DNA from: Telmatactis stephensoni
Lineage: Eukaryota; Cnidaria; Anthozoa; Actiniaria; Isophelliidae
DNA: 64,000 nt
NCBI GenBank assembly: GCA_029948255.1
Contig: JALIZF010001608.1
Span: 310,001-374,000, forward strand
Direction of reading: 5' to 3'
Below the pieces are notes generated by a model. The model had not been told where the DNA came from, did no database searches, and saw only the letters and a program-made list of their open reading frames with translations. The translations under genes and the position numbers were made by a program. Every line of letters starts with the position of its first letter. Within the stretch, counting starts at the first letter, position 1. Shown here in pieces: positions 14,616 through 36,109 of this stretch.

Positions 14616-15925
14616 CTTGACAAACGAGATCGACAAATCGCCGGTTCTCTCTCCCCCCCCCCCCCCCCCCCCCTCCCCCCTATAAAAGACGTTTGATCTC
14701 AACACATCTGTACTTTACTTCTAGATGCATACAATACTCTCATGGACGCCTACAATCACATCATCCATGACAAAGCCGCGACTGCACATGCGCTGTGGGT
14801 TTACTCTTGCAAGGCAATCAGGACCACTGTATTTTATCGACGTTCAAAGGTTTCGAATAGCGCCTTAGGTCCAGCTTGCGTAGTGGTCCAAAATAGAACC
14901 CTGAGGAATCCCGTCACTTAGGTCCTTTTGGACCACTGCGCCTTGCTGACGTGGTCTATTACTGCAGCTTATACGACAATTCTTAACATGTATACTTATT
15001 GATCTAAACATAATTACTAATCGTAGTCAAAAATATCGAGAAAAATGCATTTCAAACGTATGCAATTTCAAACATCCTTATCTATGGGATACCTGTGGTA
15101 AACGTCGGACTAAGAGGCCTGGTCCCTACAAGCTTTCCCGCTTCGCGCGCTGCGGGAAGCATGCAAAGCCCTAAGCGACGCAGGACAAAGTTGTTTATAC
15201 CAGAGAAGATACAGCGATTTTAGTACGTTTAAGGGTAAAAATTGTTGTTTTTAATTTGATAACAGTAAGTACGAGGTAGTAATTATCGTTAGGTGATGTA
15301 ACTCAATTGTGTTTACAATATTTTCTGGGTATTTGCGAAAATTGTTGTTAATCGAACTTTTAGCGTCATGCAGATTTATAAGCTTAATGCAGATTTGTCT
15401 TGAAACGCATTTACCGTCACGTTTTATACTTCACTCTTGTAACTGATACCACTGGTTTACAAAGGTATTGATGTTACTGATCTTCTGTTATAAGGAATAT
15501 GTCGGCTTTTTTCAAACTCTTGCGAGCGCTACTTGCAGTTCATAGCGAAATGCTTGAATTTAAAAACTTTTCAAAACAACAACAGTGAGACTCTGTAACT
15601 GATAGGTTGAGCTACTTCAAAATTATCATTGTACATTCTTAATAGAATGGCCATTGAAATCTTAATAGTTTTATTTTGTAAGGCAATTTTTCTAGTATGG
15701 AAAATTAATGGACAGAGTTGATGTATATAAGACTTAAATACAATAGACAACCAAGACTAACGAACGAGCGAAGAATAATTAGCTTAATTTTCAGACGGTC
15801 AAAGGTCATTTGCTTTCCTCCCAACCTCCTGCTTGGCCATGTTAGTCTCGTCAAACAACACGGCATTCAATAGAAGGCATGACGTTGGTTGATGAGACTA
15901 AAGAGACCTGTGTAGGGATATACTA
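14616..15925. other. Intergenic region with a poly-C run, no gene seen
   Basis: It contains a run of over 20 C at about 14651-14672 followed by CCCCCCTATAAAAG. The rest is unique sequence with no supported exon, RNA gene or repeat array. Confidence 0.5.
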
Positions 15926-16356
15926 CATGCACTTACAGGGAGCCTTCAGCTACTGGTATCAACGGGAGATTCAGTTTTTTTGGTTAATTGGATTACATTA
16001 GGAGCGGCCGTTTGGTCGCTTGTGCTATGTTACGTTACTTAGTTTCTCGAATTTCAGCGGCCTTATTGGATTAGCGTTAAGAGCGGTTACCGGATTGGTC
16101 GGAATTCAAATTTGAATTTTCTCTCAGCTGTTTACGTTGGTAGAGTAGTTAAGAGAGGACTTTGCTTCTTAACCGTTCTTAATGCTAATCCAATAAGGCG
16201 CTGAAATTCGAGAAACTAAGGTCACTAAGTAACGTAACATAGCACAAGCGACCAAACGGCCTGCTCCTAATGTAATCCAATTAACCAAAAACAAAAAAAT
16301 CAATTAACTGAATCTCCTGTTGCTACCAGTAGCTGTGGGCTCCCTGTGCCTATATG
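15926..16356. mobile_element. Long fold-back element upstream of calcyphosin-like gene 2
   Basis: Arms of about 165-180 bp. Left: CAGGGAGCCTTCAGCTACTG, later GGTTAATTGGATTACATTAG and CGTTTGGTCGCTTGTGCTAT. The right arm repeats these as reverse complement and ends in CAGTAGCTGTGGGCTCCCTG. The centre (about 16090-16170) contains AATTCAAATTTGAATTTTC. No coding frame. Confidence 0.88.
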
Positions 16357-16610
16357 CTCCTTCTAGGCTTACACAAGTGCTACAGACAGTGTAGGTCAGT
16401 TTGGGGGGAGGGGATGGGGAGAGAGTGAGAGGGCAGAGGATTGCACATGTACCGAAGCCACCACATCTAGAAATTAAGTCTACCACTCATCCTCTATCCA
16501 TATAAAGAACATGGGTCAAGAATTGCATTTTTTACAACTATAAACTTACATTTAATAAATTATTTGACTCTTGTGGATAAATTTAATATTTTGACATCAG
16601 CAGATTCAAT

Positions 16611-20448
<3,838 letters not shown>

Positions 20449-21045
20449 TCATTTTTACATTATTACTTGGCAGTTTTACTCACTTTTTATTCTTTTAAAA
20501 CACCATATTTTAGACTCTTTTGTTAGAGAATTGAAGAGATGCCAGTGAAAGTGGCCAAAGTGACTTTTTGATGATGTAACTTTTGGCACATAAAAATCCA
20601 TTTGATTTAGCCACTTCAGATCATTTGAGAAAACTCAAAAATCATCAGAAAGATCACTTAGGCCATCTTTTTGTGGGCAGCTTTTCAACTGTTGTTCAGT
20701 GGCCAGGCTTGTCAGTTTCTGAAAGCCTGATTTGTGATAATCCAGTATTAACTCTTAAGAAAAACTGTTGTTTTTTATATGATTGCAGGAAACCCCAGTA
20801 ATAATTATTTACAGGACCTTATATATTTACTATTTGATGATGATCAAAATGCATTGACATTTCTCGTGTTTTGGGTTACTCCCCTTGTTTTTCTCCCACT
20901 AGATATTCCACATTTCATTTCCTGTTCAAGTCTCTGTTCATGATCACTGCTTTTGAAAGTGTCATCATTTGTTCCTGTTCTACGTACACAGAGCAGAAAA
21001 TGAGGACATTTCATGTTACAAGTTTCACAGAATATCTTGATTTGT

Positions 21046-21504
21046 TAGAGCAGATTTTATATGACAGTGTGAAAATGTGGTATGCACAACACAGTAGAAA
21101 TTATGGCAAGCAATTCAAATGTTTTTATCACTGACACAGTCACAGCACAGTGTGGTGTTGGGGGGGACTCCCATATATCAGAGGGTAGGGATGGTTGACG
21201 GGAATTTTGAAAGTGATCCTTAAAAGGTACCTGAGTCAAATTTAAGGTTGGTGTGGCAGCACAAGATTTTGACTCCTAAAAGGTACGAACTCAAAACCAA
21301 AAGATTGAACCTGTAAGTCCCTTTATCGATGAGAAATGACAGACGGTTATAAGTGTGGCTGTAATGCCTATCTTTGGTGACTTATTTACTGAAAAATACC
21401 CCAAAAAGGTACCAGGACAAGCACCCCTGCTATTTTCTGAGCACCCCCCACCCCCACCCACCCTGGTTGTGGTCTGTTTCACACTTATCTGAAAACTGCT
21501 CTAT
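21046..21504. mobile_element. Family-2 MITE split by a nested insertion
   Basis: The left half starts TAGAGCAGATTTTATATGAC at 21046 and the right half ends CTGAAAACTGCTCTATA at about 21504. Between about 21157 and 21465 lies unrelated sequence with its own inverted ends (GGTGTTGGGGGGGACTCCCA against CCCACCCACCCTGGTTGTGG). This suggests a later insertion into the MITE. Confidence 0.65.
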
Positions 21505-21849
21505 AAGCTCTGCTTATTTGCATCATCTTTCAAAACGGGTGTTTCGTTTCATAAACATAGATACTAACCACCTAGAATGTCTTAGCAAAAATATTGTTGA
21601 GAAAGTATTTGCAAATAGTAATATTTATTGTATCAATATTTATTTAGTAATTAGCACTCAAACACACAAAAATACTTTTGGTATTATTTCTAGGCTGCAA
21701 AACTGCAGATTTTTAATGTTGTACGAAAAGTAGAATTCAATGACAATAGTAAAATATGAAATGAGTCCTTGTTTTTATTTTTTATACATTTATTCATTCA
21801 TTTACTTTATCTTTAATATATTGTCATCAATTTGATCTCTCCCTTATTG

Positions 21850-22460
21850 AATCTTACGTGCGCTCTGATTGGTTAAAATGTTTCGATTATAATAGTATGA
21901 CCAAAAATTCTCGATTGTGATTGGTCGGCCTCGTGATGATTTATTTTGAAATCACTGTGCAAAAAAGGCGAAATCAAAAATCAAAAGATTCTCGATTCTT
22001 TCGTTGTTCACATTACCAAGCATCAAAACTCTGCATATTTTATTAAATTAGAAGGGCATATCAATAACACGATCAAACTGAGTTACCGAACGTTTTCGGT
22101 TTTAATGAACAATCATCAGGGTATGGATGGAGAAAAAGTGGAGGATTTTAGTCGTGATTTATAGGAAATGATATAATAATTGGCATATTACGCGCGCTCT
22201 GATTGGTCGAACAACCATGTGTGATTAGAGTATACACACACATAGATGGCGTCATCGAATCTTACGCACGCTCTGATTGGTTGGAATGTTTCGATAAATA
22301 TTATATAAAACAGATAGATTCCATTTTTCCGTGCGTCAACAACAGTCACGCCACTTGACTTCGTCTCGTGGCGTACTTTTTTGTTCTCACCACATTTTGG
22401 CGTCATCTGTGCATCGATTAGAGTACAGACGCACGGAAAAATGGAATCTATTTGTTAATC
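21850..22460. repeat. Cluster of CTCTGATTGGTT-type repeats and a palindrome
   Basis: GCGCTCTGATTGGTT followed by AAAATGTTTCGAT occurs near 21860, 22195 and 22265. GATAGATTCCATTTTTCCGT (22314) is inverted at about 22431-22455. The ACGCACGGAAAAATGGAATC phrase returns near 25605 and, reversed, near 46840. These are related dispersed repeats whose boundaries are not resolved. Confidence 0.55.
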
Positions 22461-22728
22461 ATACGCTTTCGAGTGGAATTTAGAATAAATTTGAACGAGT
22501 GGAATTTCAAACGGAGTTCGAAACTGCATGAGCCTTTAGGTGAGTGCAATTTGAGCTTTTTGAAATCCCACGAGAAAACCACATGACTTCCCATTTATAA
22601 TATTCATGAAGAAACATTTAGAAACAAATGCGTTTTTTCTCTGCAAATGAGTGCACATTTTCGAATAAAACCTGAGCGCGCGCTCGATGACGTGTCGTCT
22701 GTAGCGTCAGTACGTAGCGCCGCAGAAC

Positions 22729-22867
22729 TAGAGTAGATTTCGGCGTATGACTGTGAAAACGTCACTACACGGTTACGGCAGGAATTTCGAATGTTTTTAT
22801 AGACAACACGGCACTGACACGGTTACGACACGGCGCGGTCCGTTCCACACATACGAAATCTGCTCTA
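22729..22867. mobile_element. Family-2 MITE, copy 3
   Basis: TAGAGTAGATTTCGGCGTAT at the left and CATACGAAATCTGCTCTA at the right. The interior matches the 20069 copy in reverse orientation (ACACGGTTACGGCAGGAATT). Confidence 0.8.
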
Positions 22868-23460
22868 TAAGAAAACTTTGATTTTGACGCTGTTTTAAAA
22901 AAATCAAATTTGCACTAAATTTACTTTCCTCTTTCTGCGCTGTTTTCTTTTTTCTGAACTAAATTTCCTTGAAACAACGCGCTCTGCTCGTAGCCAATCA
23001 GCATCGATAATTTTTTTTACTAATGTATATTATTACAAGGAGTAACAAAATTGCACGAGCTGTCAGAGAGTGCAATTTGCGCTCTTTAAAAACTCACACC
23101 GTTCAAATTTATCCTATATATTTATTTATCTATTTATCTATTTATTCATTTTATACATTTCATGATTCGCAGCCGGAGGCAGATAAATTACAACAGAACA
23201 CATGATCCCCTAGCTACTAAGGTAACCGCTTACCCAACCCAATCCCCTAAGAAGTAATACATGTCATACAAACCCACCTACGTGCTTGCATCCTTTGCTA
23301 CAAAAGACAACTAGCATAAATGTGAATTATAGTATTTATAATACAGAGGGCAAATTACTTGATTCTAACTGGCTAATCAAGGAGGGCTTCTTTCCTTAAT
23401 TCGGGGCACAATTACATGCACGCAATTGGTTGCTGGTCGCCTAGCAACATTCATACATGA

Positions 23461-23974
23461 TAAGGTTCCGTCCACACGTATCCGGATATTTTTGAAAATG
23501 GAGATTTTTAAAAAAACTTTTTTAAAAACTTCAGTCTTTATGTAGTAAGTGGACAAAAGTTCATAACTGTGGATGCTTTCATGTAAGAATTATAGCCCTT
23601 TCAATTTGACCGGTCGTGCACTAAAGAAATTGTAGGATGCCTCCTTAACCGTCCACACGTTAACGGGGTTTTAGGTTACCGAATACGGAGGTTTTCGACT
23701 ACGCTCTTTAGACTGTAGATTTTTGAAAACGCCGGCTTATCGTATTCGTGTGGACAGCCGAAAACGGTAACTTTGGAATACGATGATGTCAGAAGTAGGA
23801 TCCAGTCCATTAGTATAAAAAATATCCAACATGAATCGTTTTCGCGTATTCGTGCATGTGGACAGGTAAATACAATTTGAAAACGATACGTATATGGACG
23901 CGAAGTTTTTCAGATACGGAGAAAAAATCTCCATTTTATTAAAAAATATCCGGATACGTGTGGACGGGGCCTAA
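23461..23974. mobile_element. Non-autonomous DNA transposon with CCGTCCACACG termini
   Basis: The left end (GGTTCCGTCCACACGTATCC, then GGATATTTTTGAAAATGGAG) and right end are inverted repeats of about 40 bp. An internal copy of the same motif (CCGTCCACACGTTAACGGGG near 23650) suggests a compound structure. No transposase frame. Confidence 0.8.
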
Positions 23975-23978
23975 GATA

Positions 23979-24310
23979 TATAACTATATACCTATTTCAA
24001 AAAAGCTGGTTGACTGGGCGAATGGTGAATGGCTGGATCGGCGATTATTGGTGATTGCACGATCCCCGAAAGGAAATGTGGGGTAACAGAATTGCTTCAT
24101 TGTCATTAATTAATAAATACCCAAGCAATGCCGGTACCATGCAGTAAAGACCTTATTGGACAAAGTGGTCGATAGGCGATTCATATCTTCGCGCCGGATA
24201 GCGGTCTAATAACGTGACCACAGTTCCTTTCGGTCGTGCAATCACCAATCGCCGATCGCCATCCGCCTTCGTCCCGGCAACTTTTTTTTGAAATAGCTAT
24301 ATATATAGTT
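23979..24310. mobile_element. Fold-back element with TATTTCAAAAAA arms
   Basis: The left arm (ACTATATACCTATTTCAAAA, then GATCGGCGATTATTGGTGAT) returns inverted at about 24235-24310 with moderate divergence. About 140 bp of unrelated sequence separates the arms. A tRNA-like block follows directly. Confidence 0.7.
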
Positions 24311-24440
24311 GGCCGAGCGGTGACCAAGTGGTCTATATAGACCGCTCGCCTCTCACCGCTATGGTCCCGGGTTCGAAAACAAAAGAAGTCAGCCCGCTTC
24401 ACCGGGCGAGCCCGGTTCATCATGTCAGTAACCAGGCCCT
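24308..24440 (+). mobile_element. Degenerate tRNA-like (SINE) fragment
   Basis: GTTGGCCGAGCGGTGACCAA resembles a tRNA A-box region and GTCCCGGGTTCGAAAAC a B-box, 55-60 bp apart as in class II tRNAs. The acceptor and T stems do not pair properly, so this is a SINE head or tRNA relic rather than a tRNA gene. Confidence 0.4.
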
Positions 24441-24624
24441 TAGGCGTATCGAAATAATACACTAGCAAAAATTTGAGAACAAACTACTTGTATAAAAACA
24501 TAGAGCTACTTCAAGGACAGTGAAAGCGGTTCTTTTTGGCAAATAATTTGCCCACTTTTGAACGTAGTAAAAACTTCATTGGTAATACACAAAAGTGCCC
24601 TAAACGAGATAAACAACACAAGTC

Positions 24625-25079
24625 ATGAATAACAAAAAAAAAAAGCTAAAATGTTATTCAATATTTAAAAAAGACACAAAACAGACTAAAAGCCTAGATT
24701 ACATTAAAAACCCTGATCACAAAAGAACAATCTCCAAACTAAGAATAGGAAACCACAACCTAAGAATTGAAACCGCGGTAGACATACGTCACCTAAAACA
24801 CCATACCACCTAAGACTATGCATCTTCTGTAATGAAAACAAAATTGAAGATAAACTACACTTTACACTATCATGTAATTATTATGATACCGAAAGAAACA
24901 AATTATTCAATCAAATAAACAACAAGTATCATCAATTTTCTGAACTTACTAGTAATACTTCAAACAATATAATTAATGTTTTTTTTAACAGTATTAATCC
25001 ATTGATCTGTAAATCTATTGCAGCTTTTGTATATAATTCTACAATAAAGAGAAATAATAGAAATTGTATTTTAAACTGA
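24625..25079 (+). pseudogene. 3' end of a LINE (non-LTR retrotransposon) ORF2, frameshifted
   Basis: The first open stretch (24625-24813) ends HNLRIETAVDIRHLKHHTT. A shift of frame near 24800 gives LRLCIFCNENKIEDKLHFTL, then SCNYYDTERNKLF, ending at TGA 25077-25079. The CxxC...H...C pattern (CIFC..ENKIEDKLHF..SC) followed by a Tyr/Arg-rich helix is the typical C-terminus of LINE reverse-transcriptase polyproteins. No reverse-transcriptase domain is present, so the copy is 5'-truncated, the usual fate of LINEs. AT-rich sequence to about 25250 is probably its 3' UTR. It is dead: truncated and frameshifted. Confidence 0.75.
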
Positions 25080-25305
25080 ATAACTTTTTACAGATATTAT
25101 TTACATATATTATATTATTATTAATATTCCATATTATTGTTACTGTTCTTACAAAACTTATTTTATCATAAATACATTTTGTAAAATAATTAATTTAAGT
25201 AATACCATGTAAAATTTGGGAATACTTTAATAAATTGTATTGTATATTTTATTGAATAACTTTTTATTAACTTTTTAAAGAGTTTGAGGCCAATTTGGTT
25301 CACCT

Positions 25306-25459
25306 AAGGGCCGGTTCACACACCGCATAAGCATACACAGACTCAATAGCGCACTGCTCATTATAAGGTTTTGTTTTTTCTCGCACCTGAGTGATAAATG
25401 AATCTGCGCCGTATGTTGCTTGCGCTTATGCTTATGTCGCTAGTGTGAACCAGCCCTTA
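25306..25459. mobile_element. MITE with AAGGGC(C/T)GGTTCACAC termini
   Basis: The left end AAGGGCCGGTTCACAC and right end GTGTGAACCAGCCCTT are inverted. The centre contains inverted GCATAAGCATAC / CTTATGCTTATG phrases. Confidence 0.8.
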
Positions 25460-27840
25460 TATGTCGCTTCGCAAATTTTCTCGATAATATTTTGTCCTTT
25501 GTATCCTGGATGTGATTTCAGCAACAAAAATTGTTTATGAGAAGCAGAGAGACGACATTTCTTTCCAATTTTTGACGTCATATGTACATCTATTAATTAG
25601 AGTACAGACGCACGGGAGAAAATGGAATGTATTTGTTAATTATTTTTCTTTGTCGTTTTCTATTTATTCATTTTCTCGTGCTCTGCTATTGTGTCATTGT
25701 CTTAAAGTTTATTGTTTGGTATTCCTGTGGTGCAGCCTGACAGAAGAAGCTTGGGTTCTACTGGCACACACCTTGAAAAAGAAACAGCTTTCAAGAGTAG
25801 TTTTGTATTTGAGTTCGTCCAAGAAACATCGAAAATTCAGTAAGTTCACCAATCAAATACCACTCTAACATACTTCCTTCCTCAGTATCAGTTATTTTGC
25901 ATTGAACTGGACTGTTATATAGGTATAAAAGCTATTTTTTGTGATGTTTGCTTAGATATTTGCTCGAACACTCGAGTCATTTGTTCATCCAAGACGTGGC
26001 GGCAAACGCAAAACCTCTTACAGTGACTTCTCTGTCCGGACCCTATATCCAGCTACTTTATCGTTTATCAGGTCTCTAAATATTTGCAGCTATTATATGA
26101 CCCATGCTGTTATCTGACCTTGTGTGGACAGGTGGGGTTAGGTCGTTCTTTGTCACTCGTCCCACTCGCTGGAGAACAAGAAGCTATCGACAAAATGGCC
26201 GAAATCTTAAATTTTCCAAAAAAGCAAATTCTACAAAGGATTTTTAAAAGTAGTCGTGCTTGTAAAATGATGTTTACTGTAGATTCTGGTTTTATGATTG
26301 ACCTCGCTGAGCATTTCTAAATTCACTTCCATTTTTAACTCGTGGATAAGCAACGAACTCACTTGACCTCGTGAACACTCACGAGTTCCATTCTTGGCAG
26401 ATCATTATTATATTTTTACATGTGCTAGGAAGAGGAGAGGAACGGTTCAGGGAAGAGAGAGAAATAGTCCCAACAAGCAGTTAGGAGAGAGGTTAAAGAT
26501 AAAAGATAAAAGATTGGTTTGTGAGGAATGACTCAGCTAGTAGCTGAGAGAAGGGAGACATGAAAAATTTTCATTGTCTGATCTCCACCAGCATGTATGC
26601 AGAGAAATTTTATTTGTACAAGTAGAAACACCCAGGTCACTTGAACTTGTGAGACTTGCTGGACAAGTGGATAGTTGGTAGTATGTAGTTAAACAGGTAT
26701 AGATAAATAATTAAGCTCAATCCTTGTATTTCATTTGTTTTCATTTTTTATTCCAATAACGATTCTGAAATGTATAATTTTTCTACAAAATAAAGATATT
26801 TGAGTTTATTTTGGCAGGCAAGTCTTCATTTGCAGAATAAGAAGCTGCTGACAAAATGGCTGAAGTCATCTTTCAAATTTCTGAAAAAAGACATTTTGAT
26901 TCTCACAATACATGATTTTGAGATATGAGCTGAGTTTGACAAACAATATGACTTTCTCTGTAGAAGCAGGTATTGATAGTAATCCTTTAGCCGTGGAGAT
27001 GAAGGTGACCAGTTTAGTCATGGGCTCCTGTATGAACTTAACTTGCCAAGAAAGATCGGGCATCTGGTGCTTTTAGTCTAAATGTATCATAAATGCAAAC
27101 AAGATATGTGCATATTGAAACAAAGATTCTGCTGCAGTCAGTTGTACTCATAACTAATTATTTCAAATTAGTTAAGATATATGCAGTCATTCTCAAAAAG
27201 ATTGTCCAGATGAAAAGACGTTTTTCAATTTTCTCGCAGGAATTTCGATTCAAAATACCAAAGTACATTGCATATTAGATATTGTGTATAATAGATTGTA
27301 GTTTTGCAGCTTAAGTAAAAATTCTTGCCAGAAAATTCAAATTGTGATATATGCAAATATGTTTATAAATGACTAAAAGTCTTTTTATCTGGACAACCTT
27401 TTTGAGAATGACTGTAGATGGACTGTAGTGATTGTTATATATGGTAAGTGGTTGGTTACACTATATCCCATATCTTTGTTTCTTAGTATTAGAAACATTG
27501 AAACTTTGTTTGATCTCTCTTTACCTATCTAAAGAGATCACAAAAAAGTAAAAAATAAATAAATAAAAATTTATCAACATGATTGAGAAATATCAAAATT
27601 CTGCAGAATTTCCCTGAGGGAGGCCACGCTAGCAGAAAATGATATGGTAATTAAAAACTCATTAATAATTCATAAGGCAAACACAATGAAAATCGCCACC
27701 GTGACAAGTGTCTTTATATCTGATAAAGATTCTGCCTAATTTACATCAACTTTAACCTCGATTTTCTCCAAGATAAATGAAGATATTTTTGACTTTCTTT
27801 TAGAGAACAACCCTAATATGTGTTGGAGTTTTTTAAGCCA
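25460..27840. other. Intergenic region upstream of calcyphosin-like gene 3
   Basis: No exon I can defend. The open stretches 25512-25868 and 26084-26320 have no family motif. GACAAAATGGC-type phrases recur at 26190 and 26852, pointing to dispersed repeat DNA. ATATGCAGTCATTCTCAAAA (about 27179) returns inverted near 27395-27415, an inverted repeat of about 240 bp with diverged centre. Confidence 0.5.
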
Positions 27841-27915
27841 TATAAAGAACGAGAGATCGTGTTTTATCGGCTCGGATCTTTATATCCGATAAAACACGAT
27901 CTAGAGTTCTTTATA
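27841..27915. repeat. Palindrome 41 bp upstream of the calcyphosin-like gene 3 start codon
   Basis: TATAAAGAACGAGAGATCGT and the following GTTTTATCGG are mirrored by CCGATAAAACACGATCTAGA and GTTCTTTATA, giving a stem of about 30 bp. The ATG is at 27956. ATTACAG at 27941-27947 looks like a splice acceptor, so the palindrome may lie in a 5' UTR intron. Confidence 0.8.
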
Positions 27916-27955
27916 CTATACATAATGATGGAATTTTTGCATTACAGGCCACACC

Positions 27956-33476
<5,521 letters not shown>

Positions 33477-34231
33477 GTTATTAACCCAGTATTAAGCTCT
33501 TACTCAAAAGGTTTTTTTAAAGGATGGTCATAAATAGGGCTGCTAGTATGATGTCACTTCTTTTTTTTTACTTGACTTGTCATTGGCTTTTCAGATTATT
33601 TAAAGTATAGACCACATTCAAAATTCATTAGACACCATGGCTAACATGGAACAAAAAAAAACCAGTATTTCTTTTGTTTTGTCCATGTTAGCCTTGGTAT
33701 CAAGTAATTTTAAAAGCGATATCTGATGTCAAATTCTAAGTTCTCCTTGAAGTTCCCTAAAAAAAAGTTGGATGTTGATCAAATTCAAATGTTAGTATAC
33801 AAATCCCTTCATTTCTAGCCTTTCAAAATTATCTCAATGAATGACAACTTTGTTTAATGTAACAAACATTCAAAACTGGTTGACATCAAACTGAGTATTT
33901 CACTTTTATTTTACTATTTAAAGAAATTGTGCCAGCACACTTTAGGGTTTACAGTGTACCAGTATTTGAAAGACAGTTGAGAGCCCAACTGCCACAAATC
34001 TGTGACTTGCATCCAAGTGAACTTTTTTGGAATAAGTAGTAACTCGTTTATAGTGAGATCAACTTTTATCCTCATCTTTGTAAGTTTTATAAACTATTTT
34101 TAGCTGTATTTTTTTAAATTACTTTTCTTAAGAGAATATTTCTTTAAATAGTATTATTGTTTAGTCTTTGATTAATATAATCCTTACACATACATTACAT
34201 GAATCGAAATTTGACAACCACTTTGAATAAA

Positions 34232-34393
34232 CCTGGGGCTGGTTGTACGAAGGGTGAATAGCGCTATCCAGCGGATAATCCTTATCCAGCGGATAAAATT
34301 TATACAAAATCTATACAGTGGATAACTCTTATCCAGTGGATAACTCTTATCCAGTGGATAACTTTATCCAACCTCCGTACAACGGGGCCCTGG
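34232..34393. mobile_element. MITE with CTGGGGC(T/C)GGTTGTACG termini
   Basis: CCTGGGGCTGGTTGTACGAA on the left against CCGTACAACGGGGCCCTGG on the right. The interior is tandem copies of TTATCCAGTGGATAACTC. Confidence 0.82.
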
Positions 34394-34801
34394 TGATCAT
34401 ACAGCAAATATTGAAATATGGCAGCCAATTTTTGTCATGGACTGACTAGCCTCTCATTCATGTGAAAAATCAAATTGCTTTTGTGTGTGGGCCTTTAGTA
34501 GCAAAAAGGTATGTTATGTTACTGAATTTAAGAATTTTTGCTGTCATGCCAATGAGCCATATTAGCATTACTATTTGTGTTCAAGTTATTATGCATCATT
34601 AGTGGTGTAACTATAACTAAAAATAATATATGACCTCTTTTTCTTTGAGTATTATTCAGATTTGTAGTTGTGAAAACCTCAAGTAACTAGACCATACTTA
34701 ATACTTTTTAAACGTTTTATAAATGTCGTAATCTATTAACCTATATCTGAGTTGATAAATAAAAAATTATCAATATATAATGTAATGCTGGTACTCTTTA
34801 A

Positions 34802-34980
34802 GGGGTGTTTACATGGTACTAGGGTCATCCTAGCACTAGGATCATCCTACCTGCTATACATTTACTGTATTCTGTTTACATTGAAATTGGTGCAGACCTT
34901 CACTTCTGGTACTAGGATCATCCTGTCTCACTGGTAGGAATATCCCAGCACTAGGATTATGTTTCGGTCATGTAAACGGA
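34802..34980. mobile_element. MITE with GTTTACATG termini
   Basis: GGGTGTTTACATGGTACTAG is inverted as GGTCATGTAAACGGA. The subterminal CCTAGCACTAGGATCATCC repeats several times inside. Confidence 0.75.
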
Positions 34981-35329
34981 AAAATTAGAGATACCTTGCA
35001 AACTAGGATTAGGAAACGCTAATGTTGGAGGCCCTGTAGGGTTAGCGTAACGGCGATATTCTGGTCCCCAAATAGTGTAATATTCTTCCCTGTGTATTGT
35101 TATTCATGAGTATGATAATGAGGTATGGGGAATCGCTCTGGCCTGGGACCAACCAAAGCCAGGCGAAGTGCCAACAAAGATGATTTGGCAACTTTGAACC
35201 CGACTTACTCGCTAAAGTGGGTGGGTGGGTGGGTCGCCAACCGTTCTTCGTCGCAACTCGAATGAACTGCATTAATTACAAGAATTGTTCTCATTTATAT
35301 GCAATCCCAGGGACCATATTACCAATTCA

Positions 35330-35475
35330 AATGGACTTTGAATAGAAAAGATGCTTGTGAAAAGATGAACTTTGAAAAGATGGACTTTGAATAACAACTT
35401 TGAATAATAACTTGAATAACAACTTTGAATAACAACTTTGAAAAGATGGACTTTGAATAGAAAAGATGCTTGTGA
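35330..35475. repeat. Degenerate tandem repeat of GGACTTTGAATA / AACAACTTTGAATA
   Basis: Six or more copies of ACTTTGAATA(A) with linkers AACAACTTTG and GAAAAGATG; about 145 bp, irregular period. Confidence 0.75.
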
Positions 35476-36109
35476 AAAGATGCTTGTGATTGGCTAAATC
35501 ATGAAGGTCATTCTAATGCAGCTGTTACCTATTCGGGATGCTCATGTGACTTAGGCCACTGGTTCCAAGTTAAAATTCATTGGCAAGCAGTGTTGTTAGC
35601 CAATACAAGCTTCTCTTCAAAATCAGAAAGACGGTTGGAACATGATTTTGATGCAGGCTGCATAGACCCTGCAACACTTGCACTTTTGGGGAAAAAGCTG
35701 TTAGTCGGGTAGCCTGTGGTGCGAAGTCGCAACACAGGAAACCTGAGATTTTTTTCGCAAAAGCGCGAGTGTTGCCTGACAGAGGTAGGTAGGCTACATT
35801 GCAGCCGAACAAAACCATGGTTTAGTACCTAAACCGGGATTTTGTTCGGCTGTAACGCAGGGTACTACGGATGGAGGCTAGCTTATAATCGATTCGGCAT
35901 TCAACACACCCTCGGGAGACCCGGGTGTTTTGGAAAAACGCTCCAGGGCTGCCAACTCTCCCGGATAAGCTGGGAGGCTCAAGATTTTGGACCGTATCTC
36001 CCGGTGTCAAGATTAGAGGCTCAAATCTCCCGGATAATCGCTCGAATCCTAAAATCGCGGCCATTTGAACTGAAATATCGTCTTGTTTCCTGAAATATCG
36101 TCTTTAGCT

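Larger units (their letters stand above)
20449..24000. other. Intergenic region between calcyphosin-like genes 2 and 3, first part
   Basis: No gene seen. It is composed largely of short transposon-like units: family-2 MITEs at 21046-21504 and 22729-22867, palindromic CTCTGATTGGTT-type repeats at about 21850-22460, and the CCGTCCACACG-type element at 23461-23974. The start is the 3' flank of calcyphosin-like gene 2. Confidence 0.6.

Noticed and set aside
23436..23448. Second X-box-like motif GTCGCCTAGCAAC
   Set aside because: It is 4.5 kb from the nearest start codon and in repeat-rich DNA, so a promoter role is not supported.
25512..26320. Two moderately long plus-strand frames before calcyphosin-like gene 3
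   Set aside because: No recognisable domain or splice continuity; part of the sequence belongs to dispersed repeats shared with 22.4 and 46.8 kb.
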